A DNA stretch of 64,000 nucleotides from an uncultured Prevotellaceae bacterium (GTDB taxonomy: Bacteria; Bacteroidota; Bacteroidia; Bacteroidales; Bacteroidaceae): contig ONHN01000006.1 in the NCBI GenBank assembly GCA_900317635.1, positions 1 to 64,000 of the forward strand. Reading direction: 5' to 3'. This document shows, piece after piece, positions 50,856-59,705 of this stretch; within the stretch, counting starts at the first letter, position 1; the number at the start of each line of letters is the position of its first letter. Under the pieces are notes generated by a model. That model saw only the letters and a program-made list of their open reading frames with translations, was not told where the DNA came from and did no database searches. A program made the translations under genes and the position numbers.

Positions 50856-53138
50856 ATGCTTAAAGCACACAAAATAAGTTATTTCCTCCTTTTTGCTTGT
50901 GCTTTTTCTTATGCAAAAATGGCGGCGCAAGCCCCTTGCGAACACTTCCCCTATCGGGATGCGTCGCAACCCGTGGCTGTGCGCGTTGACGACCTGCTTT
51001 CGCGCATGACCTTGCGCGAGAAGGTGGGACAGCTCCTGTGCTTGCCGGGATGGCAGAGCTACGAGCTGACAGCTACGAACCGCCCTACCCTTTCAGCCTC
51101 CTTCCTACGCGAACAGGACAGTCTTTGCGTGGGCAGCTACTGGGCCGTTATGCGGGCCGACCCGTGGACCCAGCGCACGCTGGCGCAGGGCCTGCCCCCC
51201 CCCACCGCTGCCCTTCATGCTAACGCTCTGCAACACTACGCCACAGAGCAAACGCGCTTAGGCATTCCCCTCCTGCTATGCGAAGAAGCGCCACACGGCC
51301 ACATGGCTATTGGCACCACCGTATTCCCCACGGGCTTAGGGCTTTCAGCCACATTCTCTGCACCATTGCTTCACCGCGTGGGAGCCACCATTGCGCGCGA
51401 ATTGCGCTCACAGGGCGCGGCGGTGGCTTTCGGCCCCGTGGCCGACCTTTGCCGCGACCCGCGATGGAGCCGCACGGAGGAGACGATGGGCGAAGACGCT
51501 TACCTAACAGGCCAACTCGCGGGAGCCATCGTAGCGGGCATGACCGCCGACAGCCTCTATCGCGTTGCCCCCGTACTGAAGCATTTTGCCGCCTACGGCG
51601 CAGGGGCGGGAGGCCAAAACGGAGCGGCTATTTCTATAGGCCCTCGCGAACTACGCCAAACACATCTTCCGCCCTTTCGCGAAGCCATCGGCCAAGGGGC
51701 GCAGGGCGTGATGACAGCTTATAATGCCATTGACGGCATCCCCGCAACAGCTAACAAGCAGCTCCTGCGCACCACGCTGCGCGAGGCATGGGGCTTCGAT
51801 GGTCTCATCTTCTCCGACCTATATAGCATCAACATGATGCACAACACGTTGCATACCGCTTCTTCAACCGAAGATGCAGCCCGTCAGTCGCTCCAGGCAG
51901 GCGTCGACGTTGATCTTGGCGGCCTTGCCTATACAACGCTGTGTGCTGCCGTCAAAGCGGGGGGGCTTGACGAACGGCTCGTTGACGAAGCGGTGCGCCG
52001 CGTGCTGACCTTGAAATTTGAACTTGGCTTGTTTGACCATCCTTACGTCGATACTTGCAGCACTGCCGAAAGGGTTCATACGGCAGACGATGTGCGCCTG
52101 GCGCGCGACGTGGCGCGCGCCTCCGTCACGCTGCTGAAGAACGAAAACAAGCTGCTGCCGCTTGCGGCCACAACGCGCGTGGCTATGGTGGGCGACTTGG
52201 CGCGCGACGTGTATGCCCAGTTGGGCGACTACACCGCACCACAGCCCACGGGAAAAGTCGTGACCGTGACCGATGCGCTCTTCCAGCGGCAAGGCCGCAA
52301 CTACGAAGCGCATGAAGCTGATGTCATCGTAGCCGTCGTGGGAGGTTCGAGCAGTCGCTACGAGGGAGCCTCGTACCTTGCCACAGGTGCCGCCGAGGCA
52401 AGCCGCAACCTCAACGCGCCGCACCATACACAGCCCGACAGCGGCGAGGGCCTGGACCGCCTATCGCTCGACATTCCTGCCGCGCAGCAACACATGCTCG
52501 ACAGCCTACGGCAAATGGGCAAGCCCTTAGTGGTGGTATACATCGAGGGGCGCCCGCTACTGAAGAACTGGGCGGCAGCACATGCCGATGCGCTCCTGAC
52601 GCTTTTCTATCCAGGCGAGCAGGGCGGCGCAGCGTTGGCCGACGTACTCTTTGGCGACTACAACCCCGCCGGCCGGCTGTCCGTGAGCCAGCCGCGTAGC
52701 GTGGGGCAACTGCCCGTATGCTACGACCGCCCGCTTCCCCTACCCCACGACTACGTTGACGGCCCCGCTGCGCCGCTTTATCCCTTTGGCTACGGACTGA
52801 GCTACACGCGTTTCGACTATTCAAACCTCGCCGCGACGGACACGCTCATCAGCGTGGACGTGACGAACGTAGGCGAGCGCGACGGCGAGGAAGTGGTGCA
52901 ACTTTATTTGCGCGCCGAAGCGGCGAGCGTGGTGCAACCCGCAAAGCGATTGAAAGGTTTTCAGCGTGTTTTCATCCCGAAAGGTCAAACGCTCACCGTG
53001 AGCTTCCCACTACGCCGCGAAGACTTTGCCCTCGTTGGCAGCGACCTGCGCGAGCGGGTAGAGGCGGGCACATTTCGCGTGATGGTGGGCGCATCGAGCG
53101 ACGACATTAGGCTGACGGAAAGGCTGCATATAGAATAA
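50856..53138 (+). CDS. Secreted GH3 glycoside hydrolase (beta-glucosidase-like)
   Basis: A 760-residue protein with a signal peptide (KISYFLLFACAFSYAKMAAQA). The GH3 N-terminal barrel shows MTLREKVGQLL, EEAPHGHMAIGTTVFPTGL, DPRWSRTEETMGEDAYLTG, VLKHFAAYG and GFDGLIFSDLYSI (nucleophile Asp in SD). The C-terminal sandwich domain has the acid/base-loop motif EGLDRLSLDIP and GYGLSYTRFDYS, then a fibronectin-III-like end (VTNVGERDGEEVVQLYLR). This is the multi-domain glucosidase type rather than the short NagZ type. It starts seven bases after mltG and four bases before the fucosidase gene. Confidence 0.9.
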   Translation: MLKAHKISYFLLFACAFSYAKMAAQAPCEHFPYRDASQPVAVRVDDLLSRMTLREKVGQLLCLPGWQSYELTATNRPTLSASFLREQDSLCVGSYWAVMRADPWTQRTLAQGLPPPTAALHANALQHYATEQTRLGIPLLLCEEAPHGHMAIGTTVFPTGLGLSATFSAPLLHRVGATIARELRSQGAAVAFGPVADLCRDPRWSRTEETMGEDAYLTGQLAGAIVAGMTADSLYRVAPVLKHFAAYGAGAGGQNGAAISIGPRELRQTHLPPFREAIGQGAQGVMTAYNAIDGIPATANKQLLRTTLREAWGFDGLIFSDLYSINMMHNTLHTASSTEDAARQSLQAGVDVDLGGLAYTTLCAAVKAGGLDERLVDEAVRRVLTLKFELGLFDHPYVDTCSTAERVHTADDVRLARDVARASVTLLKNENKLLPLAATTRVAMVGDLARDVYAQLGDYTAPQPTGKVVTVTDALFQRQGRNYEAHEADVIVAVVGGSSSRYEGASYLATGAAEASRNLNAPHHTQPDSGEGLDRLSLDIPAAQQHMLDSLRQMGKPLVVVYIEGRPLLKNWAAAHADALLTLFYPGEQGGAALADVLFGDYNPAGRLSVSQPRSVGQLPVCYDRPLPLPHDYVDGPAAPLYPFGYGLSYTRFDYSNLAATDTLISVDVTNVGERDGEEVVQLYLRAEAASVVQPAKRLKGFQRVFIPKGQTLTVSFPLRREDFALVGSDLRERVEAGTFRVMVGASSDDIRLTERLHIE

Positions 53139-53142
53139 AGAA

Positions 53143-54507
53143 ATGAAACGCATACATATAATATTATACGCGCTGCTATGCTCGCTCTCGCTGATGGCTC
53201 AAGGCGAGGTGCACGAAATGTCGGCCTCCTACGTTTGGCCCGCCGACACGCTGGTGCGCCAACGTTTGCAGGCATGGCAAGACCTTAAGTTCGGCATCTT
53301 GCTGCACTGGGGTCTCTACTCCGTGGCGGGCATTGTGGAGTCGTGGTCGATATGCGACGAAGACTGGATAAGGCGCGACACGACGCGCACCTACCAGCAG
53401 TACAAAGACTGGTATTGGGGACTGGCCGATGAGTTTAAGCCCGAAGGTTTCAATCCCAAGCAATGGGCCAATGTTTCGCAACGCGCAGGAATGAAATACA
53501 TGGTGTTTACGACAAAGCACCACGACGGCTTTTGCTTGTGGGACAGCCGCGAGACCGACTTCACCATAGCGCGCCACGCCTTTGCTGGCGATGCACGGCG
53601 CGACGCATTGCGCCACGTGCTTGATGCCTATCGTGCGGCTGGCTTCATGGTGGGCACGTACTTCTCGAAACCCGATTGGCATTCGCCTTACTACTGGTGG
53701 GAAGTGTATGCTACGAAGGGCCGCAACGTCAACTACAACGTCGCGCAACACCCGTGGCGCTGGGCGCAGTTCAAGCGCTTCACCCATGCGCAGGTGAAGG
53801 AAATCCTCACGCGCTACGGGCACGTTGACATCCTATGGCTGGACGGCGGATGGGTTTGTAAGGAAAACGGGCAAGACATCGACATGCCCGCCTTGGCCGC
53901 TATGGCTCGACGCGCGCAGCCAGGGCTGCTCATCGTTGACCGCACCGTGCGCGGCGCGTACGAGAACTACCTCACGCCCGAGCGCGGCGTACCTGCGAAG
54001 GCCGTTGACTGCCCTTGGGAGAGTTGCATCCCGCTGAGCGACGATTGGGGCTGGGTGGGCCAACCGCGCTGGAAGTCGGCTGATCAAGTGGTTGCCACAC
54101 TCATCGAAGTGGTTGCCAAAGGCGGCAACCTGCTCTTAGGTGTTGGCCCCACGCCCGACGGCACCATAGAACCCGCCGCCGTGCGACGCTTAGAAGCCAT
54201 CGGGCAATGGCTGAAGAAGAACGGCGAAGCGATTTACGCCACGCGCCCCCTACCCTGCTACCGCAGTGGCGACGTATGGTTTACGCAGGCAAAGGATGGA
54301 CTGCGGCGTTACGCGCTTTACGTGCCGCCGCATACGCAAGCCGAACTGCCTGCAACGATTAGCTGGAAAGGCAATCTGCCCACGCCAAAGACCACTATGC
54401 GGCTCCTCCCGACCGGCGAAGAGCTATCGTGGCGCACCGAGGGCGACAGCGTCAGCGTGCAACTGCCCAAGCACTTGCCGCGCGAAGCCATCGCCATTGG
54501 CTTTTGA
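53143..54507 (+). CDS. Secreted GH29 alpha-L-fucosidase
   Basis: A 454-residue protein with a short signal peptide (ALLCSLSLMAQG). GH29 motifs are KFGILLHWGLYSV near 48, MKYMVFTTKHHDGFCLWDS, TYFSKPDWHSPYYWW and VDILWLDGGWV, where the Asp is the expected nucleophile. A late domain (AKDGLRRYALYVPPHTQAEL) may be a beta sandwich. The enzyme removes alpha-L-fucose from glycans. It starts four bases after the GH3 gene and ends at a strong terminator, closing the mltG operon. Confidence 0.9.
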   Translation: MKRIHIILYALLCSLSLMAQGEVHEMSASYVWPADTLVRQRLQAWQDLKFGILLHWGLYSVAGIVESWSICDEDWIRRDTTRTYQQYKDWYWGLADEFKPEGFNPKQWANVSQRAGMKYMVFTTKHHDGFCLWDSRETDFTIARHAFAGDARRDALRHVLDAYRAAGFMVGTYFSKPDWHSPYYWWEVYATKGRNVNYNVAQHPWRWAQFKRFTHAQVKEILTRYGHVDILWLDGGWVCKENGQDIDMPALAAMARRAQPGLLIVDRTVRGAYENYLTPERGVPAKAVDCPWESCIPLSDDWGWVGQPRWKSADQVVATLIEVVAKGGNLLLGVGPTPDGTIEPAAVRRLEAIGQWLKKNGEAIYATRPLPCYRSGDVWFTQAKDGLRRYALYVPPHTQAELPATISWKGNLPTPKTTMRLLPTGEELSWRTEGDSVSVQLPKHLPREAIAIGF

Positions 54508-54516
54508 AGCGTAAAG

Positions 54517-54549
54517 AAGGGCACTCCTCAACACGGGGAGTGCCCTTTA
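54517..54549 (+). terminator. Intrinsic terminator of the mltG-GH3-GH29 operon
   Basis: AAGGGCACTCC pairs with GGAGTGCCCTT over 11 bp with a nine-base loop, followed by TTAT. It lies nine bases after the fucosidase stop and also faces the convergent speA gene end. Confidence 0.75.
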
Positions 54550-54590
54550 TCGTGCTTGCCACAAACGGCGCAATAGTGCTTTGGGGCTTA

Positions 54591-56483
54591 CTATTCAAGA
54601 TAGGTATAGCCGTAGAGACCTGCGCGGTAGTTGGAGATGAACTCCTTGCCTTCCTCGGTCGTGATGCGTCCTTCGCTGACGGCGCGTCCCACCCACGTTT
54701 CAAGGCTTCGGACGAGGCGCTTTGGATCGTACTGCACGTACTCCAGCACGTCGGCCACGGTTTCGCCATCGATGGTCTTCTCAACCGTGTACTTGTCGGA
54801 CGTGACGGAGATGTGAACGGCATTGGTGTCGCCAAAGAGGTTGTGCATGTTGCCCAATATCTCCTGATAGGCACCTACGAGGAAGACGCCAATGTAGTAG
54901 GGCTTGCCTGGCTCAACGCTATGCAGCGGCAGATAGCCGCTTTCGTGGCCGCGATGCACGTAGGAGACTATCTTTCCGTCGCTGTCGCACGTGATGTCCT
55001 GCAACGTAGCCGAGCGCGTGGGGCGCTGCTCGAGGTGAGCCAAGGGCATGACGGGGAAGATTTGGTCGATGCCCCAGCTGTCGGGCAAGGACTGGAACAG
55101 CGAGAAGTTGCAGAAGTATTTGTCGGCCATACGCTTGTCGATGTCGCGAAGCTCGTCGGGCACGTGCTTCATGTGGTGAGCCAATTCGGACACCTCGTGC
55201 ATGATGCTGCCATAGACGCTTTCGATGCGTGCGCGCGTGGAGAGGTCGAGCATTCCCATGCGGAAGAGGTCGAGGGCCTCTTCGCGGATGTCCTCGGCGT
55301 CGTGCCAGTCTTCGAGCACGGAGCGCTGGTTTATCTTGTCCCAAATCTCGGTGATGTCGCGCAGGAGCTGGTGGTCGTCAGGCCCAGCCTCGAAGTCTTC
55401 GGGCATCAGGGGCGGGCGTACGCTCTCCAGCACCTCGAGCACAAGCACGGAGTGGTGCGCCGTGAGCGAGCGTCCGCCCTCGGTGATGATGTTGGGGTGA
55501 GGTATCTCGTTCTTGTTGGCCGCCTCGACGAAGGTATAGACGCAGTCGTTGACGTACTCCTGAATGCTGTAGTTGACGGAGCTGCTGGAGTTGGACGAGC
55601 GTGTGCCGTCGTAGTCAACGCCCAGTCCGCCGCCGCAATCCACGAATTCTATGGCAAAGCCCATCTGACGTAACTGCACGTAGAACTGTGCCGCCTCGCG
55701 CAAAGCGATGCTAATGCGGCGTATTTTCGAGATTTGGCTTCCGATGTGGAAATGGATGAGGTGCAAGCAGTCGCGCAGGTTCATCTTGTCGAGCAGTTCA
55801 AGCGCTTCGAGCAGTTCGCTACTGTTTAGGCCGAACTTCGAAGCGTCGCCCCCACTCTCTTCCCACTTACCAGCACCCGAGGCCGCCAGCTTGATGCGAA
55901 TGCCCAAGCTGGGGCGCACGCCCAGCTTCTCGGCCGTGCGGGCAATGGTTTGCAGCTCGGGCAGTTTCTCAACAACGAGGAAGACGCGCTTACCCATTTT
56001 CTGGGCCAGCAAAGCCAGCTCGATGTAGCCCGCGTCTTTGTGTCCGTTGCAGATAATGAGGCTATCGCTATCCATGTTGGTAGCGATGACGGCGTGCAGT
56101 TCGGGCTTCGAACCGCATTCCAGTCCGAGGTTGAACTTCTTGCCGTGGCTGCTGATTTCCTCTACGACGGGACGCATTTGGTTTACCTTAATGGGATAGA
56201 TGATGAAGTGTTCGCCCTGAAAAGCATACTCCTTCGCTGCATGCTCGAAGCAGGCCGCCGTCTTCTCAATGCGATTGTTGAGGATGTCGGGGAAACGTAG
56301 CAACATAGGGGCTGCTATATCGCGCGAAGTAAGTTCCTCTACCAGTTGCTGGAGGTCGACACGCACACCGTCTTTGCGCGGACAAGCGTAGGCGTGGCCT
56401 TGCTCGTTGATGCCAAAATAGCTGGCACCCCAGCCTTTCACGCCGTAGAGTTCCTCGGAGTCGTCAATGCGCCATTTCTTCAT
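54591..56483 (-). CDS. speA: Biosynthetic arginine decarboxylase
   Basis: A 630-residue PLP enzyme that turns arginine into agmatine, the first step of the agmatine route to putrescine. The barrel begins after a short N-terminal stretch; the PLP lysine lies in FIIYPIKVNQMRPVVEE near 98, followed by NLGLECGSKPELHA, SLIICNGHKDAGYIELAL, SKFGLNSSELLEAL and FVDCGGGLGVDYDGTRS, and CGGGLG provides the phosphate site. Normal length for SpeA. It is last in a topA-aroK-speA set on the minus strand. Confidence 0.95.
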   Translation of the reverse strand: MKKWRIDDSEELYGVKGWGASYFGINEQGHAYACPRKDGVRVDLQQLVEELTSRDIAAPMLLRFPDILNNRIEKTAACFEHAAKEYAFQGEHFIIYPIKVNQMRPVVEEISSHGKKFNLGLECGSKPELHAVIATNMDSDSLIICNGHKDAGYIELALLAQKMGKRVFLVVEKLPELQTIARTAEKLGVRPSLGIRIKLAASGAGKWEESGGDASKFGLNSSELLEALELLDKMNLRDCLHLIHFHIGSQISKIRRISIALREAAQFYVQLRQMGFAIEFVDCGGGLGVDYDGTRSSNSSSSVNYSIQEYVNDCVYTFVEAANKNEIPHPNIITEGGRSLTAHHSVLVLEVLESVRPPLMPEDFEAGPDDHQLLRDITEIWDKINQRSVLEDWHDAEDIREEALDLFRMGMLDLSTRARIESVYGSIMHEVSELAHHMKHVPDELRDIDKRMADKYFCNFSLFQSLPDSWGIDQIFPVMPLAHLEQRPTRSATLQDITCDSDGKIVSYVHRGHESGYLPLHSVEPGKPYYIGVFLVGAYQEILGNMHNLFGDTNAVHISVTSDKYTVEKTIDGETVADVLEYVQYDPKRLVRSLETWVGRAVSEGRITTEEGKEFISNYRAGLYGYTYLE

Positions 56484-56541
56484 AGGGTGTTATGTTTTTA
56501 AGAACCACGAAGGGAACGAATGGATGAGAGGATATATGCTC

Positions 56542-57063
56542 CTACATATATCCTTTAATGATATTGGCAATGTCCTGAATGCGGTCGAACGAATCGAGCA
56601 GGTTGATGTCAACAGTGTGGTGCGCGCGACTGTAGAAGGGCTCGCGCACTTTCAGCTGCTCGCGCACGTAGCCTTCGAGCTCTTCGTCCGTCTTGCCCTC
56701 AAGTAGCGGCCTGTGGCCTCGGCTCATGCGTATATGCTCCACGAGCACTTCAGGTGTCGCTTTCAGATAATACGTGTCGGCCACGCTGTTGACGTAGTCC
56801 ATATTATCGAAGAAGCAGGGCGTGCCGCCGCCAAGGCTCAGGACGATGTCTTCGAACTCAGCCACTTCGTGGAGCATGCGCTTTTCCAGGTCGCGAAACT
56901 TCGCTTCGCCTTCCGTGGCAAAGATATCGGCTATACGCGTGTGGTACCTTTCCTCAACGTACCAGTCGAGGTCGTAGAACGTGCGCCCCAAGTCCTTGGC
57001 CAGCACACGCCCGACCGTGGTTTTGCCTGCACACATATAGCCAAGCAGTACGATACACTTCAT
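56542..57063 (-). CDS. aroK: Shikimate kinase
   Basis: A 173-residue cytosolic kinase that phosphorylates shikimate at C3 in the chorismate pathway. The P-loop GYMCAGKTTVGR is at residues 8-19, the substrate Asp is in FYDLDWYVEER, the Arg in FRDLEKRML and the GGGTPCF motif near 79. The nucleotide lid (SRGHRPLLEGKTDEEL) is present. It ends 58 bases before speA and starts 105 bases after topA. Its gene may support the supply of aromatic precursors, as the PheC-like protein at 2868 may do further along. Confidence 0.93.
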   Translation of the reverse strand: MKCIVLLGYMCAGKTTVGRVLAKDLGRTFYDLDWYVEERYHTRIADIFATEGEAKFRDLEKRMLHEVAEFEDIVLSLGGGTPCFFDNMDYVNSVADTYYLKATPEVLVEHIRMSRGHRPLLEGKTDEELEGYVREQLKVREPFYSRAHHTVDINLLDSFDRIQDIANIIKGYM

Positions 57064-57075
57064 AAGGCTGGAGTC

Positions 57076-57118
57076 TGCGTTAGGGAGTTAAAGGAGTTAA
57101 AGGGCGATAGTGATTATC
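57076..57118. repeat. GGAGTTAAA-type repeat with small hairpin, between aroK and topA
   Basis: TTAGGGAGTTAAAGGAGTTAAAGGGCGATAG shares tandem GGAGTTAAA units and the following GATA with the region at 28331-28391, broken here into shorter listings: GGAGTTAAA occurs twice, then GGGCGATAG. GCGATA-GTGAT-TATCGC forms a short hairpin at about 57103-57119. Confidence 0.5.
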
Positions 57119-57168
57119 GCTAAGCTATTTGCCTTTACGCTTACGCTTTGAACTTACGAAAGCTCACT

Positions 57169-59484
57169 TCACTTCCTTTTCTTCTTCTTGCCCACTTCTT
57201 CGATGATGCGCAGGCAATCTTCTTCGGTTAGTTCTGCGGCGCGCGCGGCATCGGCCTTGGGCAGCTTGTAGCTATTACCGTCGAACGCGATGTAGGGTCC
57301 GAAGCGACCGTTCATAATCTCGATGCCTTTCTCTTCGAACTTCTTGATGTGCTTCTTTGCATCCTTCTCGCGCTTCTCGGCCAGCAGTTGCAAGGCTTCT
57401 TCAAGGCTGATGGAGAGCGGGTCAACGTCTTTCGGTATGGAGGCGTAGGTCTTGTCGTGGCGCACGTAGGGCCCGAAGCGCCCTACGCCCACGCTGACGG
57501 CCTTACCATCTGCTTCGCCCAGCGTGCGCGGCAGCTTGAAGAGTTCGAGGGCTTCTTCAAGCGTGATGCGTTCGAGGCTCATCGAGGGTTGCAGCTTGGC
57601 AAAGCGAGGTTTCTCGCCGTCGCTGTTGTCGCCTATTTGCGCCATAGGCCCGAAGCGGCCAATCTTCACGCTGACGGGCTTGCCCGTTTGCGGGTCGTTG
57701 CCAAGGATGCGTTCGCCCACGCGCTTGTCCGTCTTCTCTTCCATCGTCTTGGCAACTTGCGGTTCGAAGTGGCCGTAGAACGAGCGTATCACCTCGGTCC
57801 AATTCTCTTTTCCTTCGGCCACGGCGTCGAAGTCCTTCTCTACGCGCGCCGTGAAGTTGTAGTCGAGGATGTCGGCAAAGTGCGCTGTCAGGAAGTCCGT
57901 TACGACGATGCCGATGTCCGTAGGCAAGAGCTTGTTCTTTTCCGAACCGAAGGTTTCGGTCTTCGTCGTCTCCTTCAGCTTTCCGTCCTTCAGGGTGATG
58001 ACGCCAAATGTGCGCTTGCTGCCTTCCACGTCGGCCTTGCGCACGTATTCGCGCTGCTGTATGGTGCTGATGGTGGGCGCATAGGTTGAGGGACGGCCTA
58101 TGCCCAGTTCTTCCAGCCGATGCACGAGCGAAGCCTCATTGAAATGGAAGGGTCCCGAGGTGAAACGCTGCTGTGCTTGTATGCTGTTGTCTGTCAGGCT
58201 CTGCCCCCGGCTGACGGCGGGGAGCAGGCCCGTCTGTTCGTTGGCGAGCGTTTCGGTATCGGTAGCGGCGGTGTAGAGACGTAAGAAACCGTCGAACTTC
58301 ACTACTTCGCCGGTAGCAACGAAAGTCTCGCCCTTGCCCACGGCTTCAACGCTGATTGTGGTCTTTTCCAGCGTCGCGTCGGCCATTTGGCTGGCCATGG
58401 TGCGCTTCCAAATCAAGTCGTAGAGGCGTTGTTCTTGGCGCGTCCCCGTGATGGTGCGTCGGGCAGCGTCGGTAGGGCGGATTGCTTCGTGGGCTTCCTG
58501 CGCGCCTTTCGCTTGCGTGTGGAAGCGGCGACTTTTATAGTAGCCTTCGCCATAGTCCTCTTTGATGACGGGACCGCACGTGGCAAGGAAAAGTGCCGAG
58601 AGGTTCAAGCTGTCGGTACGCATGTAGGTAATCAGACCGCGCTCGTAGAGCGACTGCGCCACGCGCATAGTCGTGGCAACGGGATAGCCTAAGCGGCGCG
58701 CTGCATCTTGCTGCAGCGTGCTGGTCGTAAAGGGCGGGGCCGGACTGCGGTGCAGGGGCTTGCGCTGTATGTCGCTCACGCAGTAGGAGGCACCGACAAG
58801 GCGTTCCAGCAGGGCACGCGCCTCTTCTGCGCTCGGCAGCGTGCGGTGAAGCTCGGCCTTCATCAGCTCTTGCCCGTCGCCGGCATTTGCTACGGCAAAT
58901 TCGCCCGTCACGTGCCACGATGCTTCGGGCTTGAAAGCCTCAATCTCGCGCTCGCGCTCCACGATAAGGCGCACGGCTACGCTCTGCACGCGGCCTGCCG
59001 AGAGCTGCGGACGCACCTTGCGCCACAAGACGGGCGAGAGGCGGAAACCTACCAGGCGGTCCAACACGCGACGCGCCTGCTGCGCATCGACAAGGTTGAG
59101 GTCGATGGTGCGAGGGTTTTCGATAGCTGCAAGAATGGCTGGCTTCGTTATTTCGTGGAAGACAATGCGGTTCTGATCCGTAGCGTCGAGGCCCAGCACT
59201 TCGGCCAGATGCCAGCTGATGGCTTCTCCTTCGCGGTCTTCATCGGATGCAAGCCAGATGCGCTCGCTCTTCTTTGCGGCGGCACGCAGTTCGCTGACAA
59301 TGCGCTGCTTGTCTTCGGGCACTTCATACTCAGGCGCAAACGTCTTAAGGTCTACACCAAAATTCTTCTTCTTTAGGTCGCGTATATGTCCAAAGCTGGA
59401 CATTACCTTGAAGTCGCTACCAAGGAAGCGCTCTATGGTCTTGGCCTTGGCGGGCGACTCTACAATGACGAGGTTCTTTTGCAT
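57169..59484 (-). CDS. topA: DNA topoisomerase I
   Basis: A 771-residue type IA topoisomerase that relaxes negative supercoils. The Toprim domain opens with VIVESPAKAKTIERFLG near 5-21 and has ASDEDREGEAISWHLAEVL; the active-site Tyr is in GLITYMRTDSLNLS near 296. The C-terminus carries Bacteroidota-type topoisomerase repeats (SVKIGRFGPMAQIGD, SVGVGRFGPYVRHD, IMNGRFGPYIAFDG) instead of the four-Cys zinc fingers of E. coli TopA. It heads the topA-aroK-speA series; a good promoter lies at 59493-59521. Confidence 0.96.
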   Translation of the reverse strand: MQKNLVIVESPAKAKTIERFLGSDFKVMSSFGHIRDLKKKNFGVDLKTFAPEYEVPEDKQRIVSELRAAAKKSERIWLASDEDREGEAISWHLAEVLGLDATDQNRIVFHEITKPAILAAIENPRTIDLNLVDAQQARRVLDRLVGFRLSPVLWRKVRPQLSAGRVQSVAVRLIVEREREIEAFKPEASWHVTGEFAVANAGDGQELMKAELHRTLPSAEEARALLERLVGASYCVSDIQRKPLHRSPAPPFTTSTLQQDAARRLGYPVATTMRVAQSLYERGLITYMRTDSLNLSALFLATCGPVIKEDYGEGYYKSRRFHTQAKGAQEAHEAIRPTDAARRTITGTRQEQRLYDLIWKRTMASQMADATLEKTTISVEAVGKGETFVATGEVVKFDGFLRLYTAATDTETLANEQTGLLPAVSRGQSLTDNSIQAQQRFTSGPFHFNEASLVHRLEELGIGRPSTYAPTISTIQQREYVRKADVEGSKRTFGVITLKDGKLKETTKTETFGSEKNKLLPTDIGIVVTDFLTAHFADILDYNFTARVEKDFDAVAEGKENWTEVIRSFYGHFEPQVAKTMEEKTDKRVGERILGNDPQTGKPVSVKIGRFGPMAQIGDNSDGEKPRFAKLQPSMSLERITLEEALELFKLPRTLGEADGKAVSVGVGRFGPYVRHDKTYASIPKDVDPLSISLEEALQLLAEKREKDAKKHIKKFEEKGIEIMNGRFGPYIAFDGNSYKLPKADAARAAELTEEDCLRIIEEVGKKKKRK

Positions 59485-59492
59485 AACGGCGG

Positions 59493-59521
59493 CAAAAGTA
59501 TGAAAAAAATTCGTTACACAA
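59493..59521 (-). promoter_or_regulatory. Promoter of topA
   Basis: On the minus strand TTG at 59521-59519, 18 bases, then TACTTTTG at 59500-59493, matching the consensus, nine bases upstream of the ATG at 59484. The leader would be extremely short. Confidence 0.6.
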
Positions 59522-59705
59522 TATTATATATAGGCGAAAAATGCACGCAAAGCGTCAAAAAGGTGCGTTTTGAGGGGTGTTTTAAGCCAACAAAAAGCCT
59601 TTTGTTAAACGAAGATAGCACGCGGCATGCTACCAATAGCTTGTGCAAGACAGGCAAGCTCATGTCCAAAAGCCACTTACGCTTAGCGCGCAACGGCGAG
59701 ACTGG
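59522..59705. other. Intergenic region upstream of topA
   Basis: No gene supported. A weak hairpin AACAAAAAG-CC-TTTTGTT near 59598 could contribute to ending the beta-barrel gene's transcript on the minus strand. Confidence 0.4.

Noticed and set aside
54429..55673. A 414-codon plus-strand open frame
   Set aside because: It overlaps the end of the fucosidase gene and runs antisense to speA, and crosses a terminator.
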